Source of the DNA: Atherinomorus stipes
Taxonomy: Eukaryota > Chordata > Actinopteri > Atheriniformes > Atherinidae
Direction of reading: 5' to 3'
Assembly: GCA_023101725.1 (NCBI GenBank)
Contig: JALJCO010001097.1
Span: forward strand, 62,001-126,000
Length of the DNA stretch: 64,000 bases
The translations under genes and the position numbers were made by a program. How positions within the stretch are numbered: the stretch's first letter is position 1; each line of letters starts with the position of its first letter. The notes under the pieces were generated by a model. It ran no database searches, had not been told where the DNA came from, and saw only the letters and a program-made list of their open reading frames with translations. Shown here piece by piece: positions 57,141-64,000 of this stretch.

Positions 57141-58480
57141 ACAGAGGGGCTGTGCTGAAAAGATTTCTGATCTGATAAGTCTACAAAAGCCACACTGGTG
57201 ACAACCAGCTAGCTAACTAAAGCTAACTAATTTCTAAGCTAACTTCTCCCTTTATCCCTTTATGTTTAGTGAAGAGTTAAGCTTTAATGTGGCACTGCTT
57301 ACATCTATGCTAAGTGAATCACAGGGCCAAATAACCATCTCTGTGTATTTATACTTCTATACGTCCAACATGCTCTGAAAGCAAAGATCAAAAACTTATC
57401 TGATTTTTTTGGAAAGACACGGTGGTAGAAAGGATCAACATCAACACCTGTCTTGTCTGATAGCTCTTCCTCTGGCTTTGATAGAAGTTATACTAAAGTT
57501 TAACACTAATGCAACATGACATATTTATAACGATCTCACAGCAGTCCACACACAGACTGCTGTCTTCTGAGTGAATAAAACTGTTTAACAAAGTGAAATA
57601 AAAAGTAGCTGAAGTGCGGTAGCAGCAGCAACATGGGCTCAGCAGAGGGCAGATGTCCCAGCGCATTGCAGAACACAGATAGCTTTATCAGGACATTCAC
57701 AGAGCAGCGTAGAGCACACAAGCCAACAATATCAAGTCAGCTTGCAAGTGGGCCAACTGGCCAACAAGTCAGCCAGAAAAGTAGAGGCACAGACTGCAGA
57801 TGGTTCCAAGCCTGAACTCTGTAGAAGTTTAATCTTTTGTGACCTTACATCTTGACCCTTACTACCATCAGTTAAGTATCACAAAGATAAACAAACAAAG
57901 AAAAAAACAAAGTAACAGCTGTTACAAACTAGTAATCTAGAAGGAAGCTAAAGAGAAGTGCTGATTATCCTGGATTCTCGTGTGAGGTCAGCTGATTTCT
58001 ATAAACTACTCGGGCAAGGGCACTCTTGCCTCCTCCTCTTCTGTTCAAACAAAAACACAGTGGGCATACCAACCACGCCACGATCCCAGACCCCCCTCGC
58101 ATACGCACATGCATATATAAACACCCAGAGACAGACTGTTCCTCACTGAGTGAGGGCAGCATAGCGCAAGCTGCTTAATAACTGGCAATGATGGGCTGCT
58201 CGGTCCCAGTCAGAGACCAACCTGAAGCGCTCTGCCCAGGATGTCAACTCCACTCACATCAATTACCACTGACTGCTAGCCTGCCTGTAACGCACTGCTG
58301 ACTGACAGCTAGAGAGCACACTCTCTACTGGGAGCTATGGTGGCTTTGGATTTAGGTTTGGGGTCATCACAATGTCAAACACCTGCTCCCACAAGTGTCA
58401 AACAGCTACGTCGCTTCTTTAACCCAGAAACACAGCGAGAAACAGCCAGTCAAGTTTAGAGGGAAAATGACAAAGACACG
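56660..58480. other. No gene recognised
   Basis: Contains (tttg)n near 56705-56722 and poly(A) at 57112-57135. Short ORFs only. Confidence 0.5.
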
Positions 58481-58484
58481 ACAC

Positions 58485-58624
<140 letters not shown>

Positions 58625-58629
58625 CTTTG

Positions 58630-60065
58630 ACAAGTGGTGGGTGAACTAAGGAAACAGAGAGAAGGAGAGAAATATGTTGGATGATTTTGAATTCATAACA
58701 GGCTTTTTTTCCTAATAGGCAGTGTCTCCTTCAGAAAAACTGATATACTTATTGATCAGGAAACAGTGGCAAATTAGAGGCCAGCTGTGTGTTGTGAGAG
58801 AGTAAATCGGCTAGCTCAGTAACCCTCTAATTACTGTCAATCATTGATCTAGTGGGTTACAAAACAAGGCGTGTGAATTATTAACGTCAGAATGCTGAGA
58901 ATGAGTGAGTGTCAAAGGCATTTCTCAACAAACCAAGTTAAACTGCTAATATATTAACATTGTCCTTCTTTGCTGCAAAAAATGCAAACCTCTAAACACT
59001 CTTCCAAATGAGAGAAAACAAAAAAAAAAAAAAAAAAAGCCTTGCCTCTGATCACTGTCAAACCCATTCTGGGAAGAGGTCCTCAGTTTTAAAGGGAAAC
59101 TATGTGTTTGATAAAGCAGGGTTATAAGCAGTCGATTTCTGTTCAGCATCAGATATTAGGAGGAAATCTAGGACAGGAGTCAAGCTAGCAGTTATGAGGA
59201 CATAATAATAATAATAACAAGAAGAAGAAAAACAATATGTGCCATCTAAAACAGTTTACAATTTGTGAACCTTTACAGCATTAAGATCAGATTATTTCTT
59301 CTCTAAATATTTCCTCATCACAAAGACATTGGTGGTGCAAAGACATTGCCAAGCCGCCAATCAATGGCTGCTCATACAGTGGCCTCACTACCAAAACAAC
59401 ACGAACATTTTCTAGAATTAAGTGTTAACATAAATATGTTTCTGAATGAAGCTGTGTAAAACCATAGAATATCATAAGCTTCCCAACCTGGACCTCCAAA
59501 CTGAAATCGCTCTGTAAGCTGTCTAAAGGTAAGAAACAAACTAATCAGAAGTACTTTACCCTGTTAGAGGAGTAAACTTATTAAAGAAAAAAAGAAGAGG
59601 AAAAGGAGCATACTTCTAGGTTGAGTTCAAACCTGTTTTAAGCTTTGCGGTGTTTCACATTTATTGATTATACCAAGTAAGTGTTTGGAAACCAGTGGTA
59701 ACCAGACAGCAAGTTGAGAGCCTAATCATGGTAAACTAGCTGCAGACTCTTTTAGATTTTCAGTTAATTAACAAATTTTCTTGGAAATGTGTCTCATTTA
59801 TAAAGTGGACTTGCACCTGCACATTGAGCACCTTTATTCATTTTTTAATACAAAAGAAGAAAAAAAGAAAAGAAAAGGAAAAAAAAAAGAAAAATCCCAA
59901 AGGCATTAACTAGAGGAGCCTGTAATATTCCTAAATGAAAAACTGACTTCTGTGAAATGGTTACATCATTCAGGGCCACACATTCCTGGAATAAACTACT
60001 TGTAACCGACATGGAAATCAATAATTACTCATCATTTAAAAACAGTATAAAATAGTATAAAAATA
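58630..60065. other. No gene recognised
   Basis: Poly(A) at 59021-59038, an (ata)n patch at 59203-59216, and purine-rich sequence at 59850-59895. Nothing else was seen. Confidence 0.5.
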
Positions 60066-60074
60066 GCACATCAA

Positions 60075-60416
60075 CAGCTCTCAGAGACCTTGGTAGAGGT
60101 CAAGTAGAGCCACTGCTCCTCTGCATTGACAGGAGCCAGATGAGGTAGCTCGGGCATCTGGTCAGGATGCATCCTGGACGCAAAACCTGGTGAGGTGTTC
60201 TGAGCCCGACCCACCGAAATGGGGCCCTGGGGAAGATCCCGGGACATGCTGGAGGGACTACGTCTCTGGGCTGGCCTGGGAACGCCTCGGGAACTGTGGC
60301 CGGGGAGAGGGAAGTCTGAGCTTTCCTGCTTAGGCAGCTGCCCCCATGACCTAATCCTGGATAAGCAGAAGAAGGTGGTACGGTACAGTACAGTACAGTA
60401 TGGAATGGAATAGAAC
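60075..60416 (+). mobile_element. LINE 3' end remnant
   Basis: One plus frame reads CWRDYVSGLAWERLG at about 60247-60291, and another reads LGHLVRMHPGR just upstream. I recognise both from the C-terminal end of a LINE protein that is very common in fish genomes (RTE/Rex-like, family name uncertain). The two lie in different frames, so the copy is frameshifted. It ends with gacctaatcctggataagca and a (gtaca)/(atgga) simple tail at 60377-60410. Confidence 0.7.
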
Positions 60417-60425
60417 AGATTAGAA

Positions 60426-60600
60426 CAGGGATGGGCAACATCTGCAGGAATTATGAGTTTCCCTGCTGCAACACACCTGGCTTAGATCATAGCTGACTTG
60501 TCTGCTAATTGGTCTGAGTCTGAGTCAGGTCTGTTGCAGCAGGGAAACTCCTGCTACCTGCGGGATACCGGCCCTTGAGGACTGAAGTTGCCCATGCCTA
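60426..60600. mobile_element. hAT-type MITE, 175 bp, perfect 8-bp duplication
   Basis: The ends are cagggatgggcaac and the complement of taggcatgggcaac (12 of 14). The octamer gattagaa is duplicated exactly at 60418-60425 and 60601-60608. A second inverted repeat (gagtttccctgctgcaaca and its complement) lies inside. This is a familiar fish repeat. It inserted at the edge of the LINE tail. Confidence 0.85.
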
Positions 60601-60609
60601 GATTAGAAT

Positions 60610-61980
60610 ATGACACTAAATCTGAATCAGTTTTTCCTATGACTAATAAAGATGACATATCCCAGTAGAGAATGGCACAGTGAAAGCCAAATCTGTCCAT
60701 TTACATCGTATCTCTACTGTATTTTCTCTTCTTCTGACTGCTAATTTAGCCATAAGCCAGAGGCGGCTGTAATAGAGTTAAATTAAGGCATCTAAAACAC
60801 TACACTAACCCAGATATACTGCAAACTGTTTTTCTTACTTGCCCTTTTTCCTTTACATTTTACCCATTATGAATTTAGGGCAAAGGCATATAATTTCTGT
60901 GCTTAAAGTAACCTACAATCTACCCTCTGATTTATAAGTATTTTGCCTTTTCAAATAACTTTAACATCCACTCAACTAGTCAGAAAGAACAGATGTCAAG
61001 CTTGAAATTAGGGAGCTAAAAATAACATCAGACTCTTCAAACCTGACTAACTAGAGACTTCTCCATGAGTAAAGAGTTATGTAAGGAGCCCAAGGTGTTT
61101 GGCTGGGAAATTGCGACAGGTGTTGACCCACAGTGGGTGGCTATATGCGGTGGCCCGCTTCCCTTGGGTGCCTCTGCTAGGGGGTTGGGTGGTTCTCAGA
61201 CATGAGGGGTCCTGGATCCTGCGCTCTGCTTTCCCTGGGTAGTCAGTTGTCCCTAAGCTATCGTCCATGACTGTGACCTCTGAGCAAGTACTCCAGGGGT
61301 GTGGGGTCCGACATCCTCCAAGTGGGCACATTGTCATGCCTATGGTAGGCTAGTCAGGTTTCATGCTCTGTATCAGCAGCTGCTGCCTGGGTCTGGGGCC
61401 CTCTTTGTTGCCTTTTGATCCATTTGAATGATTGCAAAGAAGAATAATAAAGTCTTATCCTTCCACATCCTTCCACACTGGGAGTAGCTCCTGTAAATAG
61501 CTTAGGTAATTATAAAACTGTAATCTGATTACAGAAGAAAATAGCAATAAGTTTAATTACTTTTTAACTTGAAAAAGTAATCAGATTACTAAGTAATTAG
61601 TTACTGGCATCATTGGTTGTTACATAGGTTCAGTCCCTGCAGTTATGTTTTCACTGTCTGCTGGAGCTGTTGTCCTGTTTTGGTTGTGTAATTGTCATGG
61701 TTGCCTTTTGTATCTCTGTCTACCTTTTTCTTCTCCTCACACTCCCCTTTCCGTGTCTTCTCCTGTCAGACTGAGCAAAAAATGTTACTTTGCAGTATAG
61801 AAGTTAAGGAACAATAATCAAGTATCAAGGGGAACCTTAAATCATCCCCCTTGCCAAAGCAAATTTGATCAGCACAACTAAGCAGCCGAATCACCTTACT
61901 GTTTTCATGATGCTGGACAAAAAAAGGAAACCAACAAACAAAAAATAGTTACTCTGACTTCGTCAGCTTCTCCATCCACC
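60610..61980. other. No gene recognised
   Basis: The segment 61080-61460 is GC-richer with an aataaagtc at its end (61446-61454) and looks like an old retroposed or repeat sequence, but I could not place it. The rest is unique-looking. Confidence 0.4.
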
Positions 61981-61988
61981 ACCATTAG

Positions 61989-62383
61989 TAGGAATGCCCA
62001 TAACCATTTTTTAAAACTGATACTGACAACCATTAAATTTTAGCTCCTAAAGGTCTATAACTGATACCGATAACACTCATACATACCTAATTATACCAAA
62101 TCAAAAATTCCAACTGTATGGGCAGCTTGTGTCTAAAATAAGATGGGGAAAGTGGTTTAGAAACAGCTTGGGGTCTCCCTGTGAAGCAACAGCTTTCTTT
62201 CCCCAATCGCAATATCTCAGCGAGAAAAGCTTAAAAGTGGGATTTTCAACTTCTGCATGTCAGATCTTAAAAATTCCAACTGTATGGGACAAACAGTTAT
62301 CGGGGTACAGTAGGTTGTCATGATATTATCGGAACGACGTCATAATTTCCTGTTATCGGCCCAATAATTATCGTGCATCCCTA
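61989..62383. mobile_element. hAT-type MITE, 395 bp
   Basis: The ends are taggaatgcccataacc and the complement of tagggatgcacgataat. The flanking octamers accattag (61981-61988) and acgattat (62384-62391) agree at 6 of 8. Inside, the string aaaattccaactgtatggg occurs twice, at 62104 and 62271, in direct orientation. Confidence 0.7.
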
Positions 62384-62391
62384 ACGATTAT

Positions 62392-64000
62392 TGTAAAAAG
62401 TTTCCTTGCGAGACCAAAGCAAAGAATATATCTGACAATCCAGACATAAAACAATAAGAGGAAGAAATATTCACTAATAAACTCAAAAAAGCTATCCAAG
62501 ATACATATACAAATCCCCACAGACACACCTGAATTACATAAACAGCTGATACAGTTTAGAAATTAAATGAGCATTTATTAATCTGTATATGAGGCTGTTA
62601 TTTACAGTTCACGGTGCATTTGGGATTATAGTGCATCAGTGGTTTGCAATTACTGTATACCACTATTTTATTAAAGACAGCTGGGCCAGAGGAAAAAAAA
62701 AACAAGCTTTGAAGCAATCAATTCAGTCACACCTCAGGTGGATTTATGTTCCATTGGTGCAACTGACACCAGGTTTCTTTTATTTCTTTCCTTTTTTCGT
62801 TTTTTGTTTTGAGGCTTGGATGAAGCAGTTGTTCTCTAGTAAGCTTATGAAAGTCAGTCCCGTAGGATTGTAAATCATGATTAACGCCGGGCCCCGGTCT
62901 GCATGTTCTGCTGCTATTGTCCTCACAGCCGCTCAATAAGATGGCTCAGTTCAGTGGGGATTTCCACAAGGTCCATGTTGATCACATCTGGCCCTGCTCT
63001 GGCACAGGCCCCTTTATGATAGAGAGCAGGAGGGTCTCCCATCACTCCAAACTCTAATATACAAGACCTGCTCCTTTTGAAATTGACTGTGACCTCTGCC
63101 ACACTTGCAATGGACTAGTGCTCTCAACTGTATGGGATTTCTGATCTCGCTCCTCCGATCTCGCTGCTCTCTTATCCGCCTCATTCTATTTTTCTGTCGG
63201 GATATTAAAGTGTGCAGTGACAACGGCACGCTCATGAACATGTACTGCTTACATAGATGCAACCATGTTCCTAAAGAATTGAGTTGAAAAATAAGATTTC
63301 TTCACATTTAGGCTTGATTGATTAAGGTGCAGGCACAAATGCCCAAATATGACAGCTCACATTTTCCCATACTGTATGAGTTCATGTGCTGCATATTTAT
63401 TGGTGTCATATTCCTGTTATAGCCATTGATGTTTTGGTGCATGCTCCAAAATGCCAGACACTGTGTGTGCGCGTGTTCTGTCAATATCTTTGTAGCTATG
63501 CATATGTGTGTGCATTTGTAAACGTGTGTGGTAAGAGGGTAATAAATCATGATCTGAATGTGGACATGGCTGGGTATGAAATCTCACACTCATGCTGCCA
63601 CCCCAGGCAACTGTTGCCCTATAACAGCCAACCACCGTCACATTTCACATGCGCTCTAATCAACAGGGGAAAGTGCAAATGGATTAATATAGTTAGACGG
63701 CTAATGCCACAGATTACACTGCACTGCAGCCTAATATGAAATATATGTGTTGCTTCAGGAACATGATTGGAAAAGCTGTTCATAGATAGAATGGTCTATT
63801 AAAAACCAGGCAATGCTATCAGGATTTTCAACCTGACCCTGTCCAAAAATATGACAACGTCTGACACAATCGTGGGTCCAGCTTTTTTTTTTTTTTTTAT
63901 CAGCTTAAACACTATATAGCAATGTCACAAGACATATGCAGTTATTTTCTTACCTAGCTTGTGCATTTAAGTGCATTTTCTCTTCTATTAGTGCAACAAG
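62392..64000. other. No gene recognised
   Basis: Short ORFs only, several overlapping on both strands. Poly(T) at 63884-63898. Segments at 62930-63110 are non-repetitive and could be conserved noncoding sequence. Confidence 0.45.

Overview
The window reads as a stretch of teleost (ray-finned fish, probably percomorph) nuclear genome. The basis is base composition, the density and type of interspersed repeats (hAT, Tc1/mariner, TTAA-target elements, L2-type LINE 3' ends, and a LINE coding end that I know from many fish genomes), and the microsatellite types. No host protein-coding gene with recognisable exons, no rRNA and no tRNA was found. Nearly all open reading frames are short chance ORFs, low-complexity ORFs or transposon debris, so the window is best described as intergenic or deep intronic. 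No prokaryotic features (operons, ribosome-binding sites, CRISPR arrays) are present.

Layout. 1-7.8 kb: sparse sequence with a 272-bp inverted-repeat element (2260-2531), a nested pair of hairpin elements (3320-3479), a terminal-inverted-repeat element carrying a long G/C tract (4932-5358), and a CpG-rich block with CRE motifs ahead of a small acidic ORF (6367-6989). 7.86-11.69 kb: a nest of DNA transposons, with an outer 3.8-kb element flanked by a 6-bp duplication, a second hAT-like end inside it, and a 1139-bp hAT element with a perfect 8-bp duplication inside that. 12.5-13.1 kb: two copies of one TTAA-target family in opposite orientation. 14.98-17.23 kb: a hAT element holding another small element, a 16-bp-stem hairpin and a 1.19-kb almost T-free purine block that is probably a sequencing or assembly problem. 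18.6-31 kb: isolated hAT and Tc1 remnants, including recognisable C-terminal pieces of a Tc1 transposase and a hAT transposase, and a fuller copy of the TTAA family (30311-30768). 34.6-39.2 kb: a common fish repeat and two hAT elements (1403 and 1456 bp), all flanked by 8-bp duplications. 44.3-45.4 kb: a TTAA-family fragment, a LINE reverse-transcriptase fragment with a YVDD motif, and a hAT-like element. 49.1-50.4 kb: the 3' part of an L2-type LINE, split by a 500-bp inverted-repeat element and carrying an (AT)n tract. 55.2-56.65 kb: two unidentified ORFs, an L2-like 3' tail, and a TTAA-flanked element that retains a 25-codon first exon with a splice donor. 58.5 kb: a (GATA)35 microsatellite. 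60.1-62.4 kb: a LINE end whose simple-repeat tail received a 175-bp hAT-type element, then another small hAT.

The parts do not form a pathway. The coherent story is repeated insertion of non-autonomous cut-and-paste elements, mostly hAT-type, with several nested insertions whose order can be read from target-site duplications. I saw no convincing new biological system. The most useful leads are the unidentified ORF pair at 55.2-55.9 kb, the CpG-rich ORF at 6.7 kb, the exon-bearing TTAA element at 56.2 kb, the promoter-plus-polyA inverted-repeat element at 2.3 kb, and the anomalous purine block at 16-17 kb. Repeat family names come from memory of family features (end sequences, duplication length, coding motifs). 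No database was searched.
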